DNA of 64,000 nucleotides from Bolinopsis microptera (Eukaryota > Ctenophora > Tentaculata > Lobata > Bolinopsidae): assembly GCF_026151205.1 (NCBI RefSeq), contig NC_087083.1, forward strand, positions 3,760,460-3,824,459. The letters are read 5' to 3'. The translations under genes and the position numbers were made by a program. The notes below the pieces were generated by a model, which saw nothing but the letters and a program-made list of their open reading frames with translations, was not told the origin of the DNA and made no database searches. Within the stretch, counting starts at the first letter, position 1; each line of letters begins with the position of its first letter. Shown here piece by piece: positions 53,260-64,000 of the stretch.

Positions 53260-54560
53260 TGTTCAGGTAGAACCACCTCTACTACTTGTGGATGGGTTAC
53301 AGCTACCTAGATGCAACATTGCTTGGGATCATTCCCCAGCTGTTCCCAGTTTTTCAGAGTGAATCATCACATACAGGCTGAATAAAATGTTTGTTGTATC
53401 ACGTTGTGACACCCACGGTCGTTTCACTAGGTGGGTGTCAAGTAATTTGCGAGCATCGCGAGAAATCTCAGGTGCAACTGTACGAGAAGAACTCGCGTGC
53501 GCGAGGCGATAATTGCAGTACTAAATAGTTACTGCGTGCACGGTAAAGTCACATTCAGAAAGTTCTAGACTATTTGATGTTGTATGTTAACTTCTTTGAT
53601 GATGTGATCGCTATTTTAAAAAAACTAGTAAACTCTTACTTTTTACAATTTTTAACTTGTAGCACTTTCTCAATCAATTATTCTTACTTGCTTACATGGG
53701 GACCCTGGGCTTTACTGTACAAATAGTAAATACTTAAGTTTCGGTATTGAGACTATTAAATCAGTTAAAAGCCATCATTTTAGTCACAATATTTACAGAA
53801 TGGAGCTTCTAAACTAACCACATATAATCCAAATTTGTATTATTGGTATCCTAAGAATAATGTAACAAACTAAAGTCATCTGTATAATAATGAATAAACT
53901 AACAATATTACATACGTCAGTGCTTCAAAGAACTATGTTTTTGAAGAAGTTCAAAAGCTAATATTTTGTTCCATATCCAACATTGGGTATGAACTATTAA
54001 AGGGCACGATAACAGGAAAATAGACTGATATCAGACTGTTTCCGGTCCAGTAGCCAAATCTCTAGACGGGTACTCTGTTAATTTTCGTTTGTGATAACAT
54101 AAAAAGGTGGTATGTGGTAGATATTTATACAGCATACTCTACAATATATATCTTTAAAACGAAGTAAGAGTTACCACGTTTATATTAGTCGTTTATCTAC
54201 AATTCTAACATCATTGGACAGCATAAAACAAGCGGAAAAGAAACATACGAATAGATTTCAGAGAACGGAGATTTCAAAACTAAAGTTCGACAGTCGAAGT
54301 TCTTCTGTCGAATTTAAGTCCAGGTAGAGCACTTTCGTTTGACAAAGTCCAACCTTAGGGTTCGTCGAACTACAGTTGCACGAACTTGAGTATGTGTACC
54401 GAATTTGCCGTGCAAAAAACTACAAAAGGTTCGCCAAACATTCTCTACAGCGGGCAATATCTTTTATTTCTTTCGATTCTTCTAAAGTATTCATAACCAA
54501 ATTACGATCTTTAAGATCGTCTATCAATAATTTAACGTCAAGGAGGCTTTTGCCGAGACA
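53260..54560. other. No recognisable gene
   Basis: AT-rich. It holds only short frames without domains and a GGTCGTTTCACTAGGTGGGT piece near 53413, related to the GC-rich MITE ends. Confidence 0.5.
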
Positions 54561-54575
54561 ACCTATACGCCCTTT

Positions 54576-54768
54576 CAATTTTGACAGGGCAGCCCAAAAG
54601 TAAATGGTCCAAGATTCTTCTCCAAGAGGGCTATAATCCCATTGTGACGTCCGGTGTTGACGTTAGTCACGTCACAGCCACAAGATCTAATTGACGGTGT
54701 GTCGATCCCCAGCTCCTCACAATGCTGCATTGCGTTCAAAGTGGCAGCAGCTGAAAGTGGAAAACTGA
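54576..54768 (-). pseudogene. Transposase-like fragment
   Basis: The minus strand encodes TLNAMQHCEELGIDTPSIRS then GCDVTNVNTGRHNGIIALLE and KNLGPFTF. The block G-C-D-x-T-x-x-N-T-G-x-x-x-G-x-I-x-x-L-E-x-x-L is typical of a large family of transposon-derived proteins in invertebrates, where PLQW and CLLH follow. Here the frame ends early (GLPCQN stop). An acceptor-like TTTCAG precedes it, so it may be a relic exon. Confidence 0.5.
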
Positions 54769-54851
54769 GCAAACATTTGAAATAGTTTTTTAGAGTTAAG
54801 TAGAATTTTTACGAGCAATTTTACAAATTATTTTGATTTAATTGACTTTAA

Positions 54852-56183
54852 GGGGGGGGGGGGGGGGGGGGGGGGGGGTTCACCCTGATTTTTTTGTGAA
54901 ACTTGTTTTCGAGATAGCAGTTGACCAACAAACTAGGACCGGTGACCGAACTTTTGAGGGGGTCCCGGACCCCAACCGCCAAACGGTTCCCGCGGGGCAG
55001 CCACGCCCATATTTGGTCCAAATTAGGCCCAATTTAGCCAAATACCCTGAACATGCCCAAAACCCAGATTTTAGATGCTCTACTTGTAGCTAGTGGTCCC
55101 CTGAACCCGTATATGAATTTTCATCAAGATTGGACAAAAATTGGCTGAGTTATGAGCCAAAAACCATATGACCATATTTGGGCATACGCACCAATTTTGA
55201 TCGATTTTGGCCCATAAATTGATCAAATATCAATATTTTTGAATATAACCAACTTTATATGGAAGGTAAGCCTACATTACACCTTCTCTATGATTATTAG
55301 CTCAATATCTACCTAACTGTGGATTTTGTGTTCATAATAATCGCAAAAAATGAACAAAATTGCCCATATCTCAGTTCGCGATATTTGCAAAACTGACTTC
55401 GCTCAAAACAATAGAACTCAATAGGGTTTCAATATTTTTACATGAAATTTTCAGAATCAACGTAGAATCGCATTTCGACCTTAAGTTTTGGGACAGAATT
55501 TTGAGTTAGGCCTTTAAAAAAATTTGGCGGCCAAATTCTGAAAAATGCCCGGCAAATTTTGAAATTTGGCCGCCAAATTTTTTAAAAGGCCTAACTCAAA
55601 ATTCTGTCCCAAAACTTAAGGTCGAAGTGCGATTGAGTTCTACTGTTTTGAGCGAAGTCAGTTTTGCAAATATCGCGAACTGAGATATGGGCAATTTTGT
55701 TCATTTTTTGCGATTATTTGAACACAAAATCCACAGTTAGGTAGATATTGAGCTAATAATCATAGAGAAGGTGTAATGTAGGCTTACCTTCCATATAAAG
55801 TTGATTATATTCAAAAATATTGATATTTGATCAATTTATGGGCCAAAATCGATCAAAATTGGTGCGTATGCCCAAATATGGTCATATGGTTTTTGGCTCA
55901 TAACTTAGCCAATTTTTGTCCAATCTTGATGAAAATTCATATACGGGTTCAGGGGACCACTAGCTACAAGTAGAGCATCTAAAATCTGGGTTTTGGGCAT
56001 GTTCAGGGTATTTGGCTAAATTGGGCCTAATTTGGACAAAATATGGGCGTGGCTGCCCCGCGGGCACCGTTTGGCGGTTGGGGTCCGGGACCCCCTCAAA
56101 AGTTCGGTCACCGGTCTTAGTTTGTTGGTCAACTGCTATCTCGAAAACAAGTTTCACAAAAAAATCAGGGTGAACCCCCCCCC
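54852..56183. mobile_element. Foldback element with TTAA target duplication and poly-G ends
   Basis: The flanks are TTAA on both sides (54848-54851 and 56184-56187). The ends are a G tract (about 27 G on the left, 9 C on the right), then TTCACCCTGATTTTTTTGTG and its complement. The arms of about 640 bp are nearly identical and meet around 55540, at GGCCGCCAAATT. TTAA duplication is typical of piggyBac- and Kolobok-type transposition. No transposase is inside. Confidence 0.88.
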
Positions 56184-56766
56184 TTAATGTTGATGAAAAA
56201 CTTACCGGTTCCATTATCCGTGGCTGCAAATCCAAGGTAACGACCAGATGGCTGCGTTACAAGGGTCGTGTGTTACTCAGTAACCTTCTGTCTAATCTTG
56301 TGTTGATCCAAGGCTAACGTATCTGGTTAGATAAACATTTTTACCTCATTTACCTTTTTATATCAAGCAACAACAAAAAAAAGTAATGAGTTATCAAAAT
56401 CTTATACCTTAAATCCCATTTGATCGATAGGTTTGGATATTCGACTTGAAATCCCATATTTATTTTGAAGGCGTTTAGTTGCCAAAAAGAAAAATCTATG
56501 AAATCAATAAAAAAGAAGCATTATTATACCTTTTTCCTTTCTCCCGTCAAAGTAGAGCGACTCCACTTTCAGATTCCAAAGCTATTCTAACGCATTCTCT
56601 TTAGATCGCTGCACAATTCCTCTCACCTTCTTTACTGTAAAATGCTTGTCACACCCCATAAACTCGTTAAATTTACAGGTTAGTCTAGCGCATACTTTGT
56701 TATTTACCCTGTGCACAGCTATCAAGATTGTCTATATTGTATCTTCTCTTCTTAGCAGGAGGTGTT

Positions 56767-57065
56767 CTAAAAGGAGTTTTTACAGTCGCTGTCATTAGAA
56801 TCTGTATCTTCTTCCCAATCTAACAGCAAACTTGTCCTTCTTCTTCGTTTCCATCTACTTATCCGAGACTGAGAAGCGAGTTCCAGGCAAGCAGTAGGTT
56901 CTGATTCAGAAGAGGTTGCATGTTCGGATGGGCTAGCCGGCTCGTATTCTAATTGTTCTGCGGGAGTTGGAGGTTCAAACGAGGGTTGAGGTTCTGCTGA
57001 AGGATCGAATGGGAATACTTTTAAGGAGTAAGGTCCAGGAAACAATCTTTGGATTTCTTCAGTCT
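56767..57065 (-). CDS. Possible exon of an unidentified gene
   Basis: After an acceptor-like ATATTTCAG the frame reads TEEIQRLFPGPYSLKVFPFD, a Pro/Glu/Ser-rich stretch, SRISRWKRRRRTSLLLDWEE and DTDSNDSDC, then stops. A shift of one base at the AAAAA run (56784-56788) would instead continue as KTPFRTPPAKKRRYNIDNLD to a donor-like GTAAAT. This suggests a frameshift or an assembly error in a once-longer coding stretch. The protein is not recognised. It may belong with the transposase-like fragment at 54576, as both are on this strand. Confidence 0.4.
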
Positions 57066-58780
57066 CTGAAATATATTATGTCACATTAGATGATAGTACG
57101 GAGAGACACGATAAGACACTGTAACGGGCAATCCATGTTTTGTTTAAGGATACCCAAAAGGATTTCTTTAAAATTAATAGCTTATTAAAAACCCAACATT
57201 AAGATTTATTTTAAAATCAACCTAAAACCAAATGGCTCAGCAATAATTTTACCAAGTGCAGATCGACCAACATAGCATGTGATGATGTGACAATTAGTCA
57301 CCAGATCAGGACTGTAAATCACAAGGCTTCGACAAGGCTAGTAAATAAAAGGTAATGCTTTGACGATGATAGAAAGTCAAAATTTTGAAACAGTACCAAG
57401 GATTTGTAAGATAAATCACACAAATTTACCTCGGTTGCTAGGGGAATCATTGTGGTTGCTATGGAGTATGGTGGTCAATGGTAATGTAAAAACTTTAAAC
57501 CTTAGAAGTTAGAACTACCAATAACTTTTTACAGAATGAAGTTTAGACAAATCGATAAAAAGTTATCCACAAAGAACATCGGCCTCGCCATAATTCAAAT
57601 TATTGTCGACAAATGTAAATGTAACGTACGCGCACAGATTGAGATTATAGTGCTAACGAAAGGTACACTTTGTACAAATTCACTTCGAATTTTACGCGGG
57701 AATCCGCCCACGTGTAAGCCTCAACTGCACCCTATGCCTATCGAGTGTAAAGGAATGTGTGTCGAATAAGATAATGTATAGATTTGAAGTAGTGACCTAA
57801 TAAGCGATCATGTGTACATCATATCTTGTGATAACATAGTTTTTAGTTTTACTAAGAGCGTTGTCAGCTGATGAGATTGCGAATAACTTATTGAATTCAC
57901 TTACATGGTAGATTGCAGAGTGCAGACCAATTAGAACTAGAATATGGACTGGATGCGCGAAGTCTTTGTTTTCATTATGGTCAGATATGGAGACTGATAG
58001 GAAGATATTGTCGAAGTATCCCCTCACTAAGTGAGGCTCACTTGACTCATTGCAGTACTACCGATACCGAACTGTACAAACGTTTGTCTGTCAATGCAGT
58101 TACAGTCAACTCTACTTTTTTAGAATGCTTGAACCGTAGATTTCCCTAGGGGTTTGAAAAAAAAGAAGATTGTTGAAAGGCTATATTTTAAGTGTTGGCT
58201 GCTGCTCTGCAGCTCTCGGGAGGGTCCCCCCCCCCCTTCTTTCCCCTTATTCTCGGCTCACTATTACTGAGCCAAGAGTCAAGACGTTACCGGAGTATTG
58301 AATTAAATAAGCGCATTGTACTGATTGTAATTCAAGTGATAACTTGTGATAACATACAATATTACCCTAGAAATGCAAACATTCGACCGTCTACGACCTT
58401 GAACATCCCCTATAAGTCAATTTAAATCGACACTTGAAGTCAAATAACTTGCCTGTATATACTGTTTAGAGAATACTGATGTTGTCTTGTTGCATCTTCC
58501 ACTTGATTAATCCTTGCTATGGAAAAATATAATTAAAAGCAACATTACTTATTGGGTTTAAAAATACCTAATCCAAAAACTTAAAAAAAAACTATTCTAC
58601 CAATCACTATAATGAGCACTATAATCTGAGTAAAATAAACAGTCAAAATAACGTGATGTCGGCCGGAATTGATTTATTGCTATTAAGCAAAACATTTAGT
58701 AGGCACTGAGATTAATACATGAGACACATTAAAAAACCCTCACATTCTGTCAGATTTAAGCACCAACCAGAGTGTAAAGC
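57066..58780. other. No recognisable gene
   Basis: AT-rich. Short frames (57536 and 57913 on +, 57797 on -) show no domains. One short C tract lies near 58227. Confidence 0.5.
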
Positions 58781-58784
58781 CCGG

Positions 58785-59035
58785 AGCCCCCGACAATTGA
58801 CCCCCCCCCCCCCCCGACAATATAATTTAATACAGTTAACCCTGACCCTAACCCTAACCCGATCAATTGATCCCAGTTTAATTACATGGGGGGGGGGGGG
58901 GGGGGGGGGGGGTCAATTGTCGGTGAGTCAATTGTCGGGGGTCAATTGTCGTACTAAGTCCTAGGTTTCGCGACAATTGTCCCCAGTGTAACTACATAGG
59001 GGGTCAATTGTCGGGGGTCAATTGTCGCGGTACCA
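58785..59035. mobile_element. C-tract/G-tract hairpin with telomere repeats and CAATTGTCGGGGG copies
   Basis: A run of about 15 C near 58800 faces a run of about 25 G near 58889, with CCTAACCCTAACCCG between them. The motif GGTCAATTGTCG and its complement occur at least six times around these tracts. The C and G runs can pair to form a hairpin. It resembles the 10070 element in having an internal telomeric tract. Confidence 0.7.
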
Positions 59036-59494
59036 CACAGGGTGTAAACAAATATATGAGACATATTATAGAAACACTTAATAACTGGTTTTCTAGCAGC
59101 GATGTGATGTACAATAACCGATCTGTATAAATAACCCCTTACATTATGTCGGGCCTTTTACTATGGCAATTCGTCCGGGAGTGGTTAAACAATTTAAAAA
59201 ATAGCTGGAATAGTGAATACTATATTTGGAATATTCGTTGCGTGTACGGGGTAGATTTATGCACCAACCAGAGTGTACAGAACTTAAAACTGGACATAAT
59301 TTCAGATTACCGTATCTGAAAGGTCTGACCTGCTGTGATCGCTGAACATGACCTTATCATAAACCTGGGAACAGGGCATGGATTTGCGCCAAACTGAAGT
59401 GTTTAAAAAAATGTACATAATATGACACACCTTTTCACCTTAGAAGAGCGAACTGCTTGTACAGCGTTTTGTTAACGATACCCCTCGTAAGTCT

Positions 59495-59508
59495 GTTGCT
59501 ATGGCAAC
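59495..59508. promoter_or_regulatory. Canonical RFX X-box
   Basis: GTTGCTATGGCAAC, a full match to the classical X-box bound by RFX factors, often found upstream of cilia genes. No start exon was found nearby. 59035-60270 is otherwise featureless. Confidence 0.4.
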
Positions 59509-60404
59509 AGGAAGGGGCCAAGGGGAGAGGTTAGGTTGGGGTTTGGAGTGGGTCACAGTTTTACCTTATAAGCTTGTTACACTCTTACCAGCTGCAGCTA
59601 AATTTTTAACTGCTGGGTACACAAGATTTTCCTGATGTAATTGCATAACAATACTCAAAGTTTCACACCGCAAAGATCGGTAGTTAAACGATGGGTTTAT
59701 TGTTTAAGGGAATCAATCCCGTCAAGACGCCAGGTATGAATTTTTATCAATCATTGGGCGAGGAGATTATGCAGGTTAAACCAGTCACAGTTGTCGATTT
59801 TGGATTTCTAAAACGTCTGACCTGTTGAACATACTGATATAATAAAACTGATAATAATTCTGGGATCAGGATAGGCATGAGTAGGTTACAGTAATTTTAC
59901 GTCTACACAAACCGAACACTGTGTTTTAATATCAAAGTTTGAAATATTACGTGCCTTTTAAACTTTTACAAAAACAGGTTCGACCAGTATACCTTTCAAT
60001 TAACTGATATGAAATACTGAAACAAGACCAAATCTCCTTAAATATACATTCATTCAACGTGCATTAACTATACTAGTATACTGCAGTGCAAAAGCGAAAT
60101 CTATCCTGATCCTATAAATATAATTCATACCTAAACAGCAGCAATCAAGGATCGAAATGACTAACGGTAGATCGAGTAGATAAACTAGAACAATTCAAGC
60201 TCAAAACCATTTCGAATAATTTAGTGATAAAGGTCGATCGAATTCAGAAGTAAGGCTGGATCCAAATTAAAGCCACGGACATGTTCTCCGCAAACATTTT
60301 GTATTAGCGACACACAAATATTCTGTACAAATACGAACGGCGCGGCGCCTTATTATGGAGGGAGAATTTTTTCTCCCTCTGGTTTGTTATTGTTTGCAAA
60401 TTGA

Positions 60405-60485
60405 CTATGACCCCCTTTATCGTCCTGACGATACAGGGGGAGCTGCGCACTTCGTGCGCGGCGGGTCATACAACGTATGACAAAA
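60405..60485. mobile_element. MITE end with CGCACTTCGTGCGCGGCGGG hairpin
   Basis: Contains CGTCCTGACGATACAGGGGG and GCGCACTTCGTGCGCGGCGG, then TCATACAACGTATGACAAAA. It is the inverted counterpart of 33310-33420 (CATACGTTGTATGACCCGCC) and related to 32700-32790. Confidence 0.7.
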
Positions 60486-60849
60486 TGTTTGTAGGTTTAC
60501 AACCTACCAGGACGCGCGCCGAGTATGGAACAGATATTTTACGAGTATCACCCGTTAATAAAATTTGTGCAATTACAAAGCGATGTATAAGACTGCTTTT
60601 TGGTAACATAGCGATTTTTATCACGGAGAACTGAAAAAATCGCGATTTGTCGCGGAGAATGGGAAAAATTGCGATTTCCTTTTGACCTCGACACACGTAG
60701 TAGCAAATTTAGCAACGACTCTCGTGAGGTGGACTTGACTTTCGTTCGTGATTAATTGAATGATTTCAATGTTGTAACTGATGAGTTTGAAGACGTTTGC
60801 TCCAGGGATGACAGTCATGTGTGAGTGTGAAGAGGATAAAATGTCGCAG

Positions 60850-61135
60850 ATTTGTCGCGTTTGGATTTGATATGATTAACTGGATCTTGTTTAGGACTTT
60901 TCGCCTCGATGCAGCGTTAAGATTACAATGGTCAAGGAAGTGATCTTCATTCTCAATAATACCAGAACCTAAGACTAAATTGCACCAGGAGCATATTTGC
61001 TCATCACGAGGAGTTTGATTGTATCGGCCAAGTTCAATTTCGAGTCGATGTGCACTGATCCGTAGTCTCGTGATACGGTCTGCATATTTAATGAAATTAT
61101 CTAAGTATCATTCTTTGTTGAATTTTATCAATGAC
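60850..61135 (-). pseudogene. LINE reverse transcriptase C-terminal Cys/His tail
   Basis: The minus strand reads KYADRITRLRISAHRLEIEL, GRYNQTPRDEQICSWCNLVL and IIENEDHFLDHC. This is the RT C-terminal segment with the C-x2-C-xn-H-x4-C knuckle typical of jockey/I-type LINEs. Only this tail is present. Confidence 0.8.
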
Positions 61136-61234
61136 GTGGGGTGTGAATATTTTACTTCCAATGGATTGGGTTGATTGCGGAGGAATTTGTTTCTTGAAAT
61201 CGTTGTGAATAAGAAAGTCCTCTTTTGGTGGTTT

Positions 61235-61380
61235 TGCGAAATTATGCGGTACCGCACCCGACTATAAAGGTAAAATGTGCGGTAAGGTGCGGTAAATTTT
61301 TACCAATTATGCGGCAAATGTGCGACGATTTTTTTGAAATTGGTGCGGGAATTGTGCGGTTTTCTTTTGCATTTTCTGAA
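61235..61380. repeat. Degenerate GTGCGGTA / ATTATGCGG repeats, left block
   Basis: Repeats of ATTATGCGGTACCGCACC-like motifs. A matching block lies at 62280-62430 on the other side of a minisatellite, where GTGCGATACCGCAGCCATCG faces it, so the two may be ends of one element. Confidence 0.5.
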
Positions 61381-61769
61381 GGACTTTGGAAATTCTAAAC
61401 GTATAACCGCCGCTCTTATCAAAAATAGGTCTGTTTATGTGTTACTGAGGGTGTAGTTCTTTACTAAGACCATGATTGAACCTATATTGAGATTCAGTTA
61501 TCTGAGAACAGTGACTTGATCTGGTAGAGATCAGGAGACAGTTATTTGAAGACGCCTCTTGATAGAGTCGATCAGATCCCATGCGTGATCGCAAATATGT
61601 GACACGCTTGTTAGCATTGATCGTCAGTACTTGTAAACCATTTGATCCAAGATCCATTAACAATTAAGCTCACTATAAAGCCAACGCTACAACGAATAGA
61701 GCTCATTACCCGATAAAAAGGGCTGCAGGTATGATCGAAGTACGGTAACGACGAGAGTTCCATAACGGC

Positions 61770-62245
61770 CTGGGTCACGGTCCCGAAAGGGCATGGGTTA
61801 CGGTCCCGAAAGGGCCTGGGTCACGGTCCCGAAAAGGCCTGGGTAACGGTCCCGAAAGGGCCTGGGTCATGGTCCCGAAAGGGCCTGGGTCACGTGGTAA
61901 CCGGGTCACGTGGCCTAGGCATGAGTTCCAAAAGGGCCTGGGTCACGGTCCCGAAAGGGCCTGGGTCCCGAAAGGGCCTGGGTCACGTGGTAACTGGGTC
62001 ACGTGGCCTAGGTATGAGTTCCAAAAGGGCCTGGGTCACGGTCCCGAAAGCGCCTGGGTCAGGGTCCCGAAAGGGCCTGGGTCACGGTCCCGAAAGGGCC
62101 TGGGTCAGGGTCCTGAAAGGGCCTGGGTCACGTGGTAACTGGGTCACGTGGCCTAAGTATGAGTTCCAAAAGGGCCTGGGTCACGGTCCCGAAAGGGCCT
62201 GAGTCACGGTCCTAAAAGGGCCTGAGTCACGGTCCTAAAAGGGCC
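61770..62245. repeat. 23-bp minisatellite (CCTGGGTCACGGTCCCGAAAGGG)
   Basis: About 20 units, GC-rich. A longer variant unit with GGTCACGTGGTAACCGGGTC and GTGGCCTAGGCATGAGTTCC recurs three times. Open frames across it are artefacts. Confidence 0.94.
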
Positions 62246-62279
62246 GACTTTTAACATATTTTGATTATTACACTCGAAA

Positions 62280-62430
62280 ATCTTAACGCGAAAATTACAA
62301 AATTATGCGAAATTACGCGGAAAATGCTAGATTATGCAGAAATATGCAGAAAATTACAAAATGTGCGGAAAACAATAGATTATGCGGAAATGTGCGGAAA
62401 ACGGTAAATTGTGCGATACCGCAGCCATCG
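62280..62430. repeat. Degenerate ATTATGCGGAAAA repeats, right block
   Basis: Short GAAATTACGCGGAAAAT-like units, related to the block at 61235. Confidence 0.55.
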
Positions 62431-63014
62431 CACCTAATATGTGCCTCTGGTACCAACCAGGCAACGTACCCAGTCTCTCAGTCTCTCAGTCTCTCCCTTT
62501 GTATAATGAGTGAGTTGAAATAATTAATTTTAGAACCTCACCAGATTGATCAAGGCAAGGGATTCAAGTTAGAGGATTAACAAATACACAACGTTTGATG
62601 AGGGTTTCAAGAATGAGCTTTCTAATAATTATTATCATTATTCATATTATTTCCCGCTGTGAGCTGCTCGTAGCCGTAGAGCACAATTTCGAGTAGATTA
62701 ATTTTCACTGTGGCAATGTTTAATAATTTCGATTTTTAGTTCGAATTATAAGTATAAATGCTGATGCTCTAGTCACTGGTGGCTAAAAGTATGTACATTT
62801 TACAGTTTGCCCTCTTAAATCTTAATACAGGGTGGTCCATAAGTTAGTGTCCGATCCTCTATAATATATAATCTATATAAATTGGTACAATTATAGGTAC
62901 AATACCAATCAGCTCTTGACCGGTAACACTAACAGCCAGCGCTTACTGGTGTTTTGTTATGGCTATTAGTATTAGCCGGCTGATTTCCTTCCCTCGGTAA
63001 CACGACTCCTGTCC

Positions 63015-63070
63015 GACAGCGACATCTGTCCGACAGCGACATCTGTCCGACAGCGACATCTGTCCGAATC
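63015..63070. repeat. 17-bp tandem repeat (GACAGCGACATCTGTCC)
   Basis: Three and a half copies. A related GCGACATCTGTTCGATAGCG palindromic piece lies in an ARID4 intron at 10754-10820. Between 62430 and 63000, and between 63100 and 63580, I see nothing notable. Confidence 0.85.
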
Positions 63071-63584
63071 AGGGTACCAGAAAAAAACGACATCTGTCCG
63101 AAATTGTGACCTGATTTCAATACGACACACTTCCAATTAGAGACATGATTTAAACTGTTACTTGCTAAATTGTATACGTAACATGTCCAATTTGAGATAT
63201 GATCTGAGCCATAGTTTACTACCACTCCAGAGCCGGAGCTCTCTACCTGTCGTTACCGTGACTATTTGTATGGTAGGTTCCCCAATCCCCAATATGGCAT
63301 TAAATTGTAATTAAACTAAACGTTACTGTGCACCTACTGTGTACTATAATACAATAATACTATAATACCTTGGCTGTTGAGCGCTACGGCACGATACTAA
63401 GCCAAGGTGCTATTTGTTATAATTATTTCTGGGCTATAATTTGTAAAGTTCGTAGATTCCTCTACAGGGTCATCGAATAGTTCGACCGCCCTTGTTTTAC
63501 AGTACACTACATTGTAGATGTTCTGAAGGAGTGTCATAAGATTCATGATCTTTTGGCACAGGCACCCCTCCTCATTTAACCCTC

Positions 63585-63665
63585 AATCAAGTTTCCTATC
63601 ATTCGGCTGAGTCGACCGAGGAGATTGCATAAATAGAACTCTAACCACTAGGCCACCCAGCAAGT
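63585..63665 (-). mobile_element. tRNA-derived SINE, second partial copy
   Basis: The minus strand has GGGTGGCCTAGTGGTTAGAG (A box), a shortened tRNA part, then CGGTCGACTCAGCCGAATGA. The latter matches the body of the SINE at 26880-27100. Confidence 0.6.
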
Positions 63666-63835
63666 TTGTTATGATTAATTTCCCGCACTGCTCATCAACT
63701 CATCAAGGCGACTGGCACTGGCAGTTTGTGTCGATTATTGATAGTTAGATGATATTAAAGTATTAACACTAAAAGGTGCACGATAAAATAAACTTGCTCG
63801 AATGCTCGGATTTAAAATTTTTTTGAACCATTGTT

Positions 63836-63990
63836 TTCTAGAGAGTGTGAGCCTTTTCACAATATTAAATTTGTCATACCTTTCTGGAATAATCGCCTAG
63901 GTGCCATATGTGATGATGCGCGGCTTTTGGAGCTTCAGTAAATGTAAAATTTGTAAAGACCTTCCAATTGGACCATGTTTCCGAAAAATT
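63836..63990. mobile_element. MITE body fragment related to 32823-33106
   Basis: Shares AAATTTGTCATACCTTTCTG and GATGATGCGCGGCTTTTGGA with 32915-32995. Continues to near the window end. Confidence 0.7.
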
Positions 63991-64000
63991 TGGTGGATGT

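Noticed and set aside
57797-58149. Overlapping 76-78-codon frames on both strands
   Set aside because: No domain, no splice context, no repeat copies; consistent with chance.
61869-62202. Gly/Pro-rich frames in 61.9-62.2 kb
   Set aside because: They are repeat translations of the 23-bp minisatellite.

Overview
This window is animal nuclear DNA. It holds a 29-exon spliced gene with GT-AG introns, non-LTR and Penelope-type retrotransposons, tRNA-derived SINEs, many inverted-repeat DNA elements, and TTAGGG-type interstitial telomere repeats. The taxon cannot be fixed from the sequence; an invertebrate fits best, possibly a cnidarian or another early-branching animal. There are no prokaryotic operons, no CRISPR arrays and no rRNA.

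Region 1 (1-29.1 kb, + strand) is an ortholog of ARID4A/ARID4B (RBP1), the Sin3/HDAC-associated chromatin reader. I rebuilt 29 exons from 1109 to the stop at 28338-28340. Every splice phase agrees and the product is 1,250 residues, close to the vertebrate proteins. The domains run N-terminal Tudor, RBB1NT/PWWP-like, ARID, chromo barrel, acidic and Ser/Pro linkers, and a C-terminal coiled coil. Only the first few residues lie upstream of the window. Most of its longer introns are filled by tandem repeats. Intron 3 also holds a LINE interrupted by a second retroelement, and the last intron holds a ~3 kb foldback element.

Region 2 (29.8-36.8 kb) is a graveyard of mobile elements: a decayed LINE, several MITE families and a second copy of the ORF1-only retroelement seen in ARID4 intron 3.

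Region 3 (37.0-40.1 kb, - strand) is a second spliced gene, read from six phase-compatible exons. It has one ankyrin-like segment followed by a C-terminal region I do not recognise, and an intron filled by a very long (CA)n tract. A Penelope-like fragment with a GIY-YIG endonuclease lies upstream.

Region 4 (41.9-51.3 kb) is a composite array: a poly-G tract, a GC-rich island, then (CCT)n blocks alternating with copies of a module. The full module carries a 75-codon ORF resembling the P2X7-type intracellular domain (P2RX7_C) and a conserved tail ending in AATAAA.

Region 5 (51.3-64 kb) is mainly repeats: an inverted second copy of an element from 34.6-35.1 kb, a TTAA-flanked foldback, transposase-like and LINE fragments, one possible exon on the minus strand, G/C-tract hairpins with telomere repeats, and a 23-bp minisatellite.

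The clearest candidates for something new are the ORF1-only retroelement with a verified 9-bp target-site duplication, minisatellites that amplify splice junctions of ARID4, a minisatellite inside an ARID4 coding exon, and the P2RX7_C module array.
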